In this document: one piece after another, positions 45,300 through 58,049 of the stretch
How positions within the stretch are numbered: the stretch's first letter is position 1
Layout: each line of letters opens with the position of its first letter
Origin: Prunus persica
Taxonomy: Eukaryota; Streptophyta; Magnoliopsida; Rosales; Rosaceae
Length of the DNA stretch: 64,000 nucleotides
Direction: 5' to 3'
Assembly (NCBI RefSeq): GCF_000346465.2
Contig: NC_034014.1
Span: 17,105,191-17,169,190 of the forward strand
Program-made: the position numbers and the translations under genes
Notes under the pieces: model-generated
Told to the model about the DNA's origin: nothing
What the model saw: only the letters and a program-made list of their open reading frames with translations
The model's database searches: none

Positions 45300-48200
45300 T
45301 ATTTGCAACTTACCAGTTATTAGGTATAACTAGCTTCATAGGTCCGCCTCTGAACAACCTCTCATTCATTGCAAGTGAAGGAAGTAGACTTTTAGCTTTG
45401 TCATAAGTGATGTAGGCAATGTTATTTGGTGTCATGGGCACACACTAGAAACTAAATAGTGCTTCAAGCTCAACTGCCATTAAATGCTTGTTGTACTGTG
45501 AAATCTCTATGGTGGTTCTTGTCATCGCCATATGTGTGGGTATGTCCTTAAAATTATCATGCCTCCATGCAGCCATTGATATGTATCTTAAAGTATGCTA
45601 AGATGTGTCTAATATCAAATGATGTTAATGAGTTGATAGTATAGTCTGCTCCCTTTTCCGTCATCAGAACATGATTCATGAAGTATGTTTTTATCTGAGA
45701 AGTGATGTTTTCTTTTACTTGCTGAGGATTAATATTCAGAGACTTGGTCGTGACTATTTTCAAGCGATTGTAAGTGCTTCATTTTTATTTCTTTGCCTTT
45801 ATTAATTGATTGTTTTTGTTATTATCTATGTTACTAATATTTTCCATCATCCAAACTCGAGTCAACTCAATTATTATATAGTTGGAGAGTAAACTGAGCC
45901 CAATAAGCCCAATTGCTTTATGCGATGTATAGTAGAACTTTTAGATAATTAGATGCGAGCATATTATCAATTGTTTTATCCAAGTGAAATAATAATAGCC
46001 GATTACTGGTTATGGTCAACATAACCCACTGCACTTAATTGTATATCGTCAAGCCGACGTATAAATTGGTGATCATTATTAAATGCATACCTGCAGACTT
46101 ATCTTTATGGAGGCTGCACATACGACCCTTGAAAGTTGGGCTACTCAATCTCTATTGATGAATTCAACATACAATAAGTTGTCCTTCCACTTATTACTAT
46201 ATTATTTTGTTAATATTCTAATTTTGTTTCGCACGGATGTCCTTAAAATTACCATACCTCCATGCAACCATAGATATTTATCTTCAAGTAACATATGCTA
46301 AGATGTATCTAATATCAAATGAAGTTAATGAGTTGATAGTACAGTCAGCTCTTTTTCCATCCTCGGAACATAATTCATGAGGAATGTTTTAATATGAGAA
46401 GTGATGTTTTCTTTTACTTGTTGATGATTAATAATCCGAGACTTGGTCATGACTACTTTCAAGCAGTTGTAAGTACTTCATTTCTATTTCTTTGCCTTTA
46501 TTAATTGACTGTTTTTGTTATTTACTTATGTTACTAATTCATTTTCCAACATGCAGACTCGAATCAACTCAATTATTATATGGTCCGGGAGAAAATTGAG
46601 CCCAATAAGCCCAACTGCTCTGCAGGAAGTATAATAGGACTCTCTAGTAATTAAAAGCGAGCAGATTATCACTTGTTTTATCCATATGAAATAACAATAG
46701 TTGACTAATGGTTACGCTCAACACGTCGCAATAGGAACCCATTGCACCTAATTGTCCCTCCACTTATTACTATGTTATAACTAGCTTCATAGGTCTGCCT
46801 CCGAACAACCTCTCAATCATTGCAAGTGAAGGAAGTAGACTTTTAGCTTTGTCATAAGTGATGTATGCAACGTTATTTGGTGTCATGATCCACACACTGG
46901 ATGATAAATAGTGCTTCAAGCTCACCTGGCCTTAAATGCTTGTTGTACTCTGAAATCTCTATGGTGGTTCTTGTCATTGAAATCAGTGTGGGTATGTCCT
47001 TAAAATTTTCATGCCTCCATGCTGCCATGGATATTTATCTTAAAGTAACATATGCTAAGATGTGTCTAATATCAAATGATGTTAATGAGTTGATGGTATG
47101 GTCTGCTCCCATTCTGTCCTCGGAACATATTTCATGAGGAATGTTTTTATACGAGAAGTGATTTTTTCTTTCACTTGTTGATGATTAATAATCAAAGACT
47201 TGGTTGTGACTATTTTCAAGCGGTTGTAAGTGCTTCTTTTTTATTTCTTTGCTCTTATAAGTTGATTATTTTTGTTATTTATTTATGTTACTAATTTATT
47301 TTCCATCATGCAGACACGAGTAAATTCAATTATTATGTGGTCAGAGAGTAAATTGAGCCCAACAAGCCCAACTGCTTTATAGGAACTATAGTTAGACTCT
47401 CAGGTAATTAAAAGCAAGCAGATTATCACTTGTTCTATCCATGTGAAATAATAATAGCCGATCAATGGTTACAGTCAACACGTCACAAAATGGTGATGAT
47501 TATTAAGTGCATAGGTGCATACTTTTCTTTACGGAGCCTGCACATACGACCCTTGAAATTTGGGCTACTCAATTTAAATTGTTGAATCCAACATACAAAA
47601 AATTGTCCCTTAACTTACTACTATATTATTTCGTTAATATTCTAGTTTTGTTTTCGCACGAATGTCCTTAAAATTATCTTTCCTCCATGCAGCTATGGAT
47701 ATTTATCTTCAAGTAACATATGCTAAGATGTGTCTAATAACAAATGATATTACTGAGCTGATAGTATGGTCAGTTCCCTTTTCGCCCTCGAAACATAATT
47801 TATGAGGAATTCTTTTATATGGGAAGTGATATTTTCTTTTACCTGCTGATGATTAATAATCAGAGACTTCTTTTTTATTTCTTTGCCTTTATTAATTGAT
47901 TTTTTTGTTATTTATTTATATTACTAATTTATTTTTCATCATGCCGACTCAGGTAAAATCAATTATTATGTGGTCGAAGAGCAAATTGAGGTCAACTACT
48001 TTATAGGAAGTATAGTAGTACTCAAAGGTAATTAAAAGCGAGCAGATTATCACTTGCTCTATACATGTGAAATAATAATAGTCGATCAATGGTTACAGTC
48101 AACACGTCATAATAACAACCCATTGCACCTGATTGTATATGGTCAAGCCGACGTACAAAATGGTGATGATTATTAAGTGCATAGGTGCAGACTTATCTTT

Positions 48201-51200
48201 ACAGAGCCTACACATATGACCCTTGAAAGTTGTGCTACTCAATTTAAATTGGTGAATCCAACATACAAAAAATTGTCCCTTAACTTACTGCTATATTATT
48301 TTGTTAAAATTCTAGTTTTGTTTTTGCATCAATGTCCTTAAAATTATCGTGCCTTCATGCAGCCACGGATATTTATCTTCAAGTAACATATGCTAAGATG
48401 TGTCTAATATCAAATTATGTTAATAAGTTGATAGTATGGTCCGCTCCCTTTTCGTCTTTGGAACATAATTCATAAGGAATGGTTTTATATGAGAAGTGAT
48501 TTTTTCTTTTACTTTCTGATGAATAATAATCAGAGACTTCTTTTTTATTTCTTTGCTTTTATTAATTGATTCTTTTATGTTATTTATTTATATTACTAAT
48601 TCATTTTCCATTATGCAGACTCGAGTAAAATAAATTATTATGTGGTCGGAGAGCAAATTAAGGCCAATAAGCCCAACTGCTTTACAAGAAGTATAGTAGG
48701 ACATTAAAAGCGAGCAAATTATCACTTGTTCTATCCATGTAAAATAATAATAGCAGATCAATGGTTATAGTCAAGACGTCGCAATAACAACCCACTGCAC
48801 CTAATTGTATATGGTTAAGCCGACGTACAAAATGGTGATGATTATTAAGTTCCTACGTGCAAAATTATCTTTACGGAGCCTGCACCTACGGGCCTTGAAA
48901 GTTGGGCTACTCAATTTAAATTGTTGAATCCAACGTATAAAAATTTGTCCCTCCACTTACTATTCACCAGTTTTATGTTTGTTCCTGTGATGGTAGGGTA
49001 AAGTTCCCCATTGCCTTGAGAACTATTGACTGGTCAACAAGTCAACTTTCTTTAGTGTGCGAGTGTGCCACTGTTAGCAATGAAAATCCTAATAGACTTT
49101 TAAAAATAGATAACTTGGCCTCAAGTTACTGACTTCTAAGCAAGCGATTGTGAACTTGGGTGAGGAATATCTCCCAAGTAAGTTCTTTTCTTGCCTCAGA
49201 CTGGTGAGGACTTCACAATTTTTCACAGTATAAAACTGGTAGTTCTTGCCATAATAAATAATGGAAAAACGAACTGTTTTTAGGCAGAACTACCTTTTTC
49301 AAAACTCAAAAGGGAAAAACCAACTCTAGAAAGACAAAAAGAAGGCTAGATTTCCATATCTCCCTCGATAGATGCTTTCGATTTAGGCTGGACTGGTATG
49401 CCTGTGCTGGACTAGACTATCAGCAACTTTAACTGCTAAGTTTTAGCTGTAAATCGATACCAACGTTCAAATTTGACAGAGCTTTAATCTATTTCAAGCC
49501 CTTGAAGGCTTTTTGAATGGGAAGAATTGTGGTCTCTTCAGTCTGAAGGGGGCAGAAGTGACTAGACTTTGAGGATTATTCAGCTGGAACTGCACTATGG
49601 TATATGTTCTGCTTAAACAGAGCTCCCCATAAATTTGTTGAGGTTTTCATATTTGTGAAACCCAAACTCTGCTTGATTTGGCTTTTGCTGAACCAAATTT
49701 GTAACGAGAGAAATCTCGTTTTGAATGACTTATTTCTCTAAGTCTGAACCTTGGAAGTGTTGATTTGTAGCTGGCTTCTCTCTTGTGGCTCAATGAGCTT
49801 TTGGTTGTTTCAATTTGTTTGAAGGTTCTTTGAGATCAAGTGATCATTTTGAGTTTTTGTCTTTGATTGATTTTTCGGTTGTCTGATTGTATGTCCTTGC
49901 TCTGTTCACCCTCTCCTATATTTATAAGAAAATATTTTGGAGTGGGGTTTCTAATTCTTTTGATAATGGGCTGCAAAAATTCTCAAAAGATCTTTCATTT
50001 TTAAATGCAAAGAAAAGGGAGTTTTATCAATTCTGGCAGATAAGCCCTCAATAGTCAGTTCCTAAGTCAATCATTTCCCTGTTTTCCTTGTTTTTCTTGA
50101 AAGAAGACCTAAACCTTCTTCCAATTTAACTACTCTCTGTAAGAGCTCAAACTGTGATGGTTAGTTTGATTTTCTAGATGAACAACTCCCTGCACACCCT
50201 ACTCATCTCCTAAGACGCAGTTTGCTTATCTCTTTAAAATAGTGCCTTCTTTGGAGCAGAAATTTCTCTGAATATATAAAAGGGATTTTGATCTCTTCTC
50301 TGTCTGTGAAAGACTGGAGAAATCTTCCTGCAAGACTGCCTTCATTAATTCCCTATCAAATTCTCTTGTGACTTAGTTGAAATAGTTGACTTTTCAAAGT
50401 CAGGTTTTCACGTGGGTTCTGAGAATACACCTTCCAAAAAATCTGCTGATCTTTTACTCTAAGCTTTGAGATCAATGGTGAGTATTCAAAAGCTGGGCAC
50501 AATCCAATTCTTCTTTCAAGATCTGCTTCAGTGATCAATTGCCATTTAATTTTGATGTTTTCACAATTCTGCCATTTTCATAAGAGAGATGGGAAAGCCC
50601 AGTCCTTTGTTCTTTTGTTTTGTGGGCTTTTCTTTGTGAAGATGGGCTTGTGTGTGGATTTTTTTTGGCCCAAATAATGCCCCTTTAAGTCTGAATCATT
50701 TTTAAACGATTTCAAATTTAAATGATTGGCCAATTAATGATGCGCGTCATTTCCTGCCTTGCACTAGCGCACGTCTGCCTATTCAACTACACTTCATGGG
50801 GAAGTGGGTATTTTTAACGGCTATTTTAATCTGAACGAAAACTCCTTTCTTCCCACTTTCCCCACGATCTTCCTTCTTCAGTTTACAAAAATTTAGTAAA
50901 CTCTATCACTATTCATCAAGACCCTAGCTCTGTTTCAGCTTCCATTTCCTTTGAAAACCCTCTATTCTTCTGAATTCGAGAAAAATGTCTTCTCCAAACA
51001 CTCGTGCCAAGGGTTCTTCTTCCCCACACTTACTACTATATTATTTTGTTAATACTCTAATTTTGTTTTCGCACGAATGTCCTTCAAATTATCATGCCTC
51101 CATGCGGCCACGGATATTTATCTTCAAGTAACATATGAGAAGATGTGTCTAGGATCAAATGATGTTAATGAGTTGATAGTATGGTCAGCCCCCTTTCCGT

Positions 51201-52060
51201 CCTCGGAACATAATTCATGAGGAATGTTTTTATTTGAGAAGTGATGTTTTCTTTTACTTGCTAATGATTAATATTCAGTCTTGGTCGTGACTATTTTCAA
51301 GCAGCTGTAAGTGCTTCATTTTTATTTCTTTGCCTTTATTAATTTTTTGTTTTTGTTATCTATTTATGATACTAATTCATTTTCCATCATGCAGACTCGA
51401 GTAAAATCAATTATTATATAGTCGAAGAACAATTTGAGGCCAATTGCTTTACGGAAAGTATAGTAAGACGCTCAAGTAATTAAAAGCGAGCAAATTATCA
51501 CTTGTTTTATCCATGTGAAATAATAATAGCCGATCAATGCTTACAGTCAACATGTCGCAATAACAACCCACTGTGCCTAATTGTATATGATCAAGCTGAC
51601 GTAGAAAATGGTGGTAATTATTAAGTGCATACGTGCAGACTTATCTTTACGGAGCCTGCACATATGACGTTTGAAAGTTGGGCTACTCAATCCAAATTTG
51701 TGAATCCAAAATACAATTAGTTGTCCCTTCACTTATTACTATATTATTTGTTAATATTCTAATTTTGTTTTCATACGCATATCCTTAAAATTATCATACC
51801 TCAATGTGGCCATGGATATTTATCTTCAAGTAACATATGCTAAGATGTGTCTAATATCAATTGATGTTAATGAGTTGATAGTATGATCTGCTCCCATGTC
51901 CATCCTCAAAACATAATTTATGAGGAATGTTTTTATTTGAGAAGTGATATTTTCTTTCACTGGCTGATGATTAATATTTAAAGATTTGGTGGTGAATATT
52001 TTAAGCGGTCGTAAATACTCCATTTTTATTTATTTGCATTTATAAATGGATTTTTTCACT
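45300..52060. repeat. Seven-copy tandem array of ~690-bp units with exon-like content
   Basis: The anchor CCTTAAAATTATCATGCCTC (and variants) recurs at 45546, 46241, 46998, 47666, 48336, 51081 and 51783, so spacing is 695, 757, 668, 670, 2,745 (684 without the insertion) and 702. Each unit also carries AGATGTGTCTAATATCAAAT, TTGATAGTATGGTC, a TACTAAT-TTCATTTTCCATCATGCAG-like stretch and CAATTATTATATGGTC. On the minus strand a frame of about 60 residues recurs (NITSQIKT, GADYTINSLTS, DIRHILAY), best preserved at 45557-45763 and 51826-52023. A further exon-like piece (TRTTIEISQYNKHLMAVELE, then YITYDKAKSLLPSLAMNERL) is present at about 45310-45540, with a stop, and at 46775-46990, with a frameshift. 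I do not recognise the protein. Confidence 0.8.
48963..51026. mobile_element. 2,064-bp insertion with 9-bp target duplication, class unknown
   Basis: CACTTACTA at 48954-48962 and 51027-51035 flanks it. Removing the insert and one copy restores a repeat unit of normal length. The insert starts TTCACCAGTTTTATG and ends GTTCTTCTTCCCCA; these are not inverted repeats, and there is no poly-A. Nine-base duplications are typical of Mutator-like elements. The right third looks like a plant promoter: several TGGGC/GCCCA motifs at 50590-50680, then a leader, then an ATG at about 50984 in good context, opening MSSPNTRAKGSSSP and cut off by the insert end. No transposase is visible. Confidence 0.65.
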
Positions 52061-53490
52061 ATGTTTGCTCTTGAACTTTCCTTGTTTTTGTTGACCAGCT
52101 TCTATTCTACTGCTGATGAGATGAATTCTGCAACAAAATCTAGCCTAGGCTTTTACAACAGTCTTTGACCAGTAGAAGACGTCGTACTGACTCAATTCTA
52201 TAGCTTGGGGCTATGGAGAATCAATATGAAAGGAAAGTCGGCCACGACAATGATCCGGTGAGCTTGGTAGTAGAGTTTCAATTTTCTTGTGGAAACTACA
52301 AGGGCTAAAATAAACATTTTTGTTTTCGGATAGTGAGTCTCTACATCGAGGAGGCCTTTTGATGTGTAGAATATTAGATGTTGTGCCCCCATCTCTTCTT
52401 GGATGATAGCTGAGCTAATTGTTAGTTGGACACCGGTAGGTAGATGAAAAAATCTTCGCCTTGTATGGGTTTTGAGAGCAAGGGAGGTGAAGTGAGGTCG
52501 TTTTTCAAGTTTTGAAAAGCTACTTCACACTCTTCGTCCCACTTGTCTCTTTGTCCTTTCTTCAAGGCTTTGAAGAATGGCATACACTTGTTTGTAGATC
52601 TCGAGAGGAATCGGTTGAAAGCGGTTGTTCTATCTCCTTCGTTGTGGCAGGCGACTACATGTTGAGGATGACCTTGATTTGATTGGGATGTGCTTTGATA
52701 CCTCTTTGGGTGACTAAGTATCCCAAGAATCGGCTGGATGAGACTTCAAGTATGCACTTGCTCGGATTCAAACTCATGTAATATTTTCTGAGTACGCCAA
52801 AGGTTTTGACAAGGTTCGTGATGTGGTCCACTCATTGGGGAACTTTGATCAGCATGTCATCTACGTAAACCCTCATAGTCTTGCTGATGTGCTTCTTGAA
52901 AATCTTGTTCATGAGCCTCTGGTATGTCCCTCTGGCGTTCTTCTGCCCAAAAGGTAGACTTTGTGGTAGTATGTGCCTCTTTCGATTATGAAAAAAGTCT
53001 TCGCTTTATCATCCTCATGCATCATGATTTAATTGTAGCCAGAGTATGCATCCATGAAGCTTGCCGGTTGGTTACCGGAAGTTGAATGTAAGAGCTAATC
53101 AATTCTTGGCAATGGAAAATTGTCCTTCGAGCATGCCTTTTTAAGGTCGGTGCAGTCCACACACACTCTCCACTTTCCTTGGTCTTTCTTTACTACCATA
53201 ACAGCATTGGTCAGCCACTTTGAGTAAGAGACTTCTTCAATGAAGCCTGCAGTTAAGAGCTTGTCAATCACTGCATCAATGATTACAACTCACTCGGAAG
53301 TGAAGTTACGCCTCTTCTGTGTCACTAGCTTATTGGTTGGGTCGACATGCAGTCTGTGACTGATAATCTGCAGGTCAATTCCTGGCATGTCACACAGTGA
53401 CCATGCGAACACGTCTTTGTTGTTTTGGAGGAAGGTGGTCAGCTCCACATTCTCCGCTAAGCTTAGGCACAAGCCGATCAGTGCTTTTCT
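52061..53490 (-). pseudogene. Tat-lineage Ty3/gypsy pol remnant (RT and RNase H)
   Basis: Reading down the minus strand: NVELTTFLQNNKDVFAWSL with MPGIDLQIISHRLHVDP (53472-53290, the segment before the reverse transcriptase), then broken pieces of the RT fingers and palm (KWLTNAVMVVKK, GKWRVCVDCTDL, MDAYSGYN), and RNase H-like pieces (HLIFYTSKGLLDVE, ETHYPK) at 52392-52198, ending near FVAEF. Stops and frameshifts are frequent. It is cut off at about 52060, where the tandem array begins, so integrase and the 3' LTR are missing. An old, dead copy. Confidence 0.8.
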
Positions 53491-53730
53491 TTATGGCTTG
53501 TCAGGATTAAGGGGTACTAGCTTAACGTCCTTATCGAGTTTCCATCCCTTTTTAGGAGAGAGAGACCTCCGAACGGATTCCTTCACCATGGTCCTCACTA
53601 TTTGATTGCTATTAAGGGGTAGTTATTCCCTTTCTTTTCTAAACTGCTCGACTGTTAGGAACGAGATCTACTTCTTCCCCTACTTGTTCTATCCGGCTTA
53701 CCGATATGAACTATGCTTGCTTGCTCTTCT

Positions 53731-54721
53731 TCAACCCTTAGGCTGAGCATCTTCTTGCCATCGCCTAATGGTGCTTTTCCCATTCTTTAAGGTGTAGTGG
53801 CCTTCTCTCACCAGTTCTTCGAGATGCTTTTTCCAAGCAAAGCAGTTGTTTATGTAATGCCCTTGCATCCCATGGAAGGTACAGTGCCTTATGGTATCCT
53901 TCTTGGCTGGATCTCCCTTCAAGGGCGGTGGTCTCTTCACCCAGGGATTGTCCTTCACTTCGGCTAAAATTTGATGTATTGAGATGGAGAACTTAGTGTA
54001 TTTCTCATATGCTAGAGCATCTCCCTGGGGTTGCAACTTGCACTTGCCATTGTTCACATTGTTGAACCTATCATTCCTTTGATCTGCCTGTTTGGTTAGT
54101 TGATCGGCCTGCCAGGTAGACTTTTTCATTGTGATTCGATCATCATCCCAGAGCGCGTAGCATTGCACGGTTGCGAAGATCTCTGCTAGTGTCTCGTTGG
54201 GAGTGATGGTCAGCTCACGATATAAGTCGTGCTTGGCCCTTCTTGAAGGCAGAACACACAATTTGGTCATCGCATCCTATGTTGTTCACCTTTTCTGCCT
54301 TGAATCTATTGATGCAGTCTCGAAGGAATTCATTATGCTTCTTGCATATGTTGAACAGATGGTCAGGGTTCTTCTTGATCGTCCAGTAAGAAGTGTACTC
54401 ATTGGAGAAGATGAGAGCCAGCTCCTTGAAACTACCGATCAACCCGGACGTTAGGGTATGGAACTAGTCTTATGCTGCTCCTCACAGGGTCATTGCAAAC
54501 ACCTTGCTCATCAGCGCGTCTTCAACCTTGTACAGGATCATAGCACTCTTGAAGTGCTTGAGATGGCTTTTGAGGTTGGAATCTCTATTAAATGGGGTTA
54601 AGGATGGCATTGAGAACTGCTTCGGGGGAGCATCACGTTTGATCTCACTAGTGAACGGAGAGGAGTTCACTTGGTCTATCTCCCTGCGTAGAGTATAATC
54701 TAAATCTCCTCCGATTTTCAA
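53731..54721 (-). pseudogene. Tat-lineage gag remnant
   Basis: Pieces in order on the minus strand: PPKQFSMPSLTPFNRDSN with LKHFKSAMILYKVEDALMSK (54721-54482); a Retrotrans_gag-type segment GSFKELALIFSNEYTSYWTI and LFNICKKHNEFLRDCINRFK (54442-54215); then LTITPNETLAEIFATVQCYA and a zinc-binding motif, CTFHGMQGHYINNCF (54270-53731). Two frame changes interrupt it. It belongs with the pol remnant downstream. Confidence 0.82.
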
Positions 54722-56007
54722 GTCACAAAGTCAGTCATTAGCGAATTTCTCGACGTCCTCTACTAGCAAGACACGTGGTTCACATCGGTGTTTCTCATGA
54801 TGCGGGCTTCGCTGATTAACTTCTTCGTTGACTCTTGAGGGCTGACCTCCTTGGTCGTCTTGCCTATGTGGCATATTGGTGGACTACGCTTGCGAGGGTT
54901 CTCTATGGCTTGTCAACATGAGTTGGTTCTTCCATAGCAGATCAGGTAACGTTCCTCTTCACATACCTTATGACGAGGGTCGATGGATTGACCTCCCTAA
55001 GGGCCTAGCCTCTCATGAATACTTCTTGGTGGTCCCAAAGGAGATCGTGGGCCCAACTTCTCACGTACGTTGGTCATTAGACATAATCTTGAATGGGTAC
55101 TCAATCTACTTTGACCGGGGTTTACAGATGCTTGTGACATGCCTACGTGCTGACAGCTCGTTCTTATCCTTCTCCTTAGTTGCTCGGTCCTGCTATACCT
55201 ACCTTGGACCTCTCGAACTGCCTGTTGGTGCGTTTGTCCATATTTCTCTCTTCAAGGCCAAGGTTTCAAACCAAATCAATCTGGTTGAGGAGCTGTCCAA
55301 CCAAGTTGTTTTGGTCATCTACTCTTTGAGTCAGCTGGTAAACTCTAAGACTAACTTCTGCTGACTATGTGGATCAGAATGAGAGAATTGTGTTGTGCCT
55401 AATTGCACACGGGCTAGGATTTCGTTAGTGGTGTACACATGAGCGTACGTCAAGCACAGCGACAAAGGAGGAAAAGGTTGTAGTTGTTCCACAATGGACC
55501 CAAAATTGGTAGCGGCACCACTATGGTCGTGGGTAGTGATGTTAGGATGATCCATGACGGCACCGTCGTTGTAGTGAGCATCCAATCAGGCCATGAGGCC
55601 ATGCAGTTGGCGGCTGCTGGAACTGGTAGTAAAGCTGTAGGGCTGCAAAGTCGTGGCAGCCACGGGACTGTGAGGTTGCAAGTGTACTTCAGCCGCATGT
55701 TCATGCGGTTGAGCTGTAGGCTCAATAGTGGGACCTGGTGCTGCAGTCGTGGGGCCTTGTGGTGGAAAGGTGCTCACCACCATGGAGCGGTGAGGTGGAG
55801 TCATGGTCTCGACAGCGGGGCCACAAGAAGCGTGACTGGGGCCAATCCCGAATTGAGTTGTCTCGGCAGCCCTGCTTCTTGCTCACGTGCTTCCAATCGT
55901 GGTTGTTTGGAAGGCTTCGGTTGAGTGATGAATAGGAGGAAACGAATTCCTTTAATTCAAGAACACGCGTTGAATATAACTCATGCTCTCAATGAAAGCA
56001 CCAAATA
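54722..56007 (-). other. 5' leader and primer region of the Tat-lineage element
   Basis: Relatively GC-rich DNA with several overlapping short frames on both strands and no recognisable protein. On the minus strand the sequence next to the LTR reads TTTGGTGCTTTCATTGAGAG (56005-55986). I know this phrase from the LTR/primer boundary of many plant Tat-type elements. Confidence 0.6.
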
Positions 56008-56642
56008 TGTTTGAGCAAATTTTAGCATGGGGAATATTCGCGGGTTGATTCCTCGATCTTCGATCTTCCTTCTCTATTGGTTCCTGTAAAAACAAATCTA
56101 GGTCAAGGGAACACACCTGGGGTGTTGGCCAAAGGTCCTTCGATGCCAAAATTGGTTCGATTGGATCTTGAGAAAGAGACGGCAATAGCCAAAGTGGATG
56201 AAGTTTTCTCTCACGGAGAGAGTCAGTTGGCCAGAGCTGGGTGTGGTGGCCGAAGCCATGTGAGAGAGAGAGAGATATATATATATATGTTTGTGTAGTG
56301 TTTTGGAATTAGAGAAGAATTACTTTGAATGCCTTGTGTAGCTATGTATTTACGGGCTCCTCGTATGCTAGAGTTTTGGGAGAATAATCCTTATTTGGTT
56401 ATGATTATTTTTACCCAAAAAGATGATAGGAATTAATCCAAGAGATTTGACGGAAATTGGTTCCTTAATTTAGGGAGATATTCCTTTTTCACGTGTCATC
56501 TTCTTATTGGCTAGCAAAATATGTGTTCTCGCACTTTATCATGGCCATGACGACTTCATTTGTGTCATTTAGAACTTGAAGGAGATTCTAAGCTTCTAAT
56601 TCAAATTCTTTGTAAAGAAAGTGGACAATTTCATTTACGTCA
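56008..56642 (-). mobile_element. 5' LTR of the Tat-lineage element (approximate)
   Basis: On the minus strand it ends TTTGCTCAAACA just before the primer region. It contains GGCATCGAAGGACCTTTGGC and CAACACCCCAGGTGTG (about 56144-56105), the same R/U5 signature as the LTR at 1-2032. A TGACGT start near 56642 is tentative, and no partner LTR is in the window. Confidence 0.6.
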
Positions 56643-56646
56643 TTTA

Positions 56647-57021
56647 TAGTGCATTTGGATGAGGAAATTTAAAAGTGCAAATAAATTCATAAATGATGGA
56701 ATTTAAAATGATGGAAATTAATGTTCTTGAATTTGTAAAGTTTGTTGTTCGGCTAATGGATTTAAACACAAAATTTAGCTTTTATTTGTAAAATTATCTT
56801 CTTTCTTTCTTTTTTTTAACTCAATCTCTCTTGAAATTTTAGGAATGATGACTATTTAGATAGAATTTAAAATTTGGGATTTATGACCTCCAAATTTCAT
56901 GTTTTTTTCTCATGCGGAATTTCTAAATTTATTTGTTCTGTACGGGAATTGGTTTATGTCAACTTTGAAATTCTTACTTTTGTCAAAATCCCAAATTTAT
57001 TTCCTTCATCCAAAAACACCG
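56647..57021. mobile_element. MITE related to Harbinger 1 (~375 bp)
   Basis: The left end (TAGTGCATTTGGATGAGGAA) and the right end read inward (CGGTGTTTTTGGATGAAGGA) are inverted repeats. TTA lies left of it (56644-56646), but the right flank reads TTT. The interior phrase AAATGATGGAATTT is shared with the left end of Harbinger 1 near 26390. There is no coding capacity. Confidence 0.65.
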
Positions 57022-57039
57022 TTTGAAAATTTGCCTCTT

Positions 57040-57235
57040 TAGAATCCTACAACAGTTGTTCGCTATATTTGGCAACTTATACCCAAATTTAGTTCAATTT
57101 CTATCAATCATAATTTTCATGAGGCTAATATGGCAACTGATACTTTGGTTAAGAAGGGACATCATTTCTCCAATACTTATATTTGATTTAGTAATTTTCC
57201 TTTTGATGTTTTACATAAAATTTAGTTTGACTTGT
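57040..57235 (+). pseudogene. RNase H-like (RVT_3 type) fragment
   Basis: One frame reads SISINHNFHEANMATDTLVK, then KGHHFSNTY, stop, FSNFPFDVLHKI, stop. This is the C-terminal end of the RNase H-like domain found in plant LINE-derived and cellular proteins, where a 'REANMAADRLA' phrase is typical. Only about 50 residues survive, with two stops, so it is a retroelement or gene relic. Confidence 0.65.
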
Positions 57236-57410
57236 ACAGGTTAAAGATTTGTAGAGAATATTTGGTGTAATCTTTTTCTTAGTTCAAGGAAGAAGAAAAA
57301 AATAAAAAGATAAATATCGGATGTTATGGCCATTTTGGCCGAACTATGTTCAACCTTGAGTATGCAAAAGGCCAACATCACAATCAAAATCCCGATCTTT
57401 ATATATATAT

Positions 57411-57413
<3 letters not shown>

Positions 57414-57496
<83 letters not shown>
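57414..57496. repeat. (CT)n microsatellite, ~41 units
   Basis: A pure TC tract following a short (AT)n run. Frames crossing it encode only Leu-Ser or Arg-Glu repeats and are not genes. Its length is likely polymorphic. Confidence 0.98.
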
Positions 57497-57500
<4 letters not shown>

Positions 57501-58049
57501 AAACCCTAACTGCCCTCCCCCCAAAAAATTTCTCAGCACATCACTCCCTCTTTGATGAGGAGGAGTTCATTGTACCTCCTCCCCTCTCCTCTATTTCCTT
57601 CTCTATTTTCTTGCTCCCATGTTAGCTAATGTTCTATCTCTCTCCTCTGTGAGAGTTTTATTTTTTTGTTCTTGTTTTTTCATGGTTGTCCATCCTTTGT
57701 TTTCCCTCGGTCACAACCTCAGAGTCACATCCATGTCTTTGTCCCTCCCCTAGCTATTGAGTGTTCCCTCAATTGACTTCTCCTCCCTTATGCTTGTGCC
57801 TCTCAAGACTGATGTTTATGAGATGGATGTTTGGTTTTGGGAGTGTAGGATCTTCTTAGATCCATGGTTTGACCATATGAGTTTGATGCAGCTTTGGCTT
57901 CTTCCGGATTCTCGTCGATTGGTCTCTTCGGGTGTCTTCACAAACTCTTGTTCTAGTGGTTGTCATGGTGGTGCTCATCTTGGCGGCCTCTTCGGCAACG
58001 GTAACGACGATGACTCATAGTTAAAGATAACCTTATTAGATAGGGTTAG
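57497..58049. other. Unassigned spacer before the chromovirus LTR
   Basis: Pyrimidine-rich at first, with no recognisable gene. An 87-residue plus frame (57757-58020) starts at TTG rather than ATG and resembles nothing I know. Confidence 0.5.

Noticed and set aside
49000..50900. A complete gene inside the 2-kb insertion
   Set aside because: Only a promoter-like stretch and a cut-off start are visible; the 60-residue minus frame at 50356-50538 has no recognised domain.
48963..51026. Helitron as explanation of the insertion
   Set aside because: Helitrons insert between A and T without a target duplication and end in CTRR with a hairpin; here a 9-bp duplication is present and that end is not.
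53387..55364. Plus-strand frames opposite the Tat-lineage remnant
   Set aside because: Shadows of the gag and pol pieces on the minus strand.
55331..55935. Cluster of overlapping frames up to 146 residues on both strands
   Set aside because: They lie in the leader of a dead Tat-lineage element and no frame shows a known domain.
57241..57625. Leu-Ser and Arg-Glu repeat proteins
   Set aside because: Pure translation of the (CT)n microsatellite.
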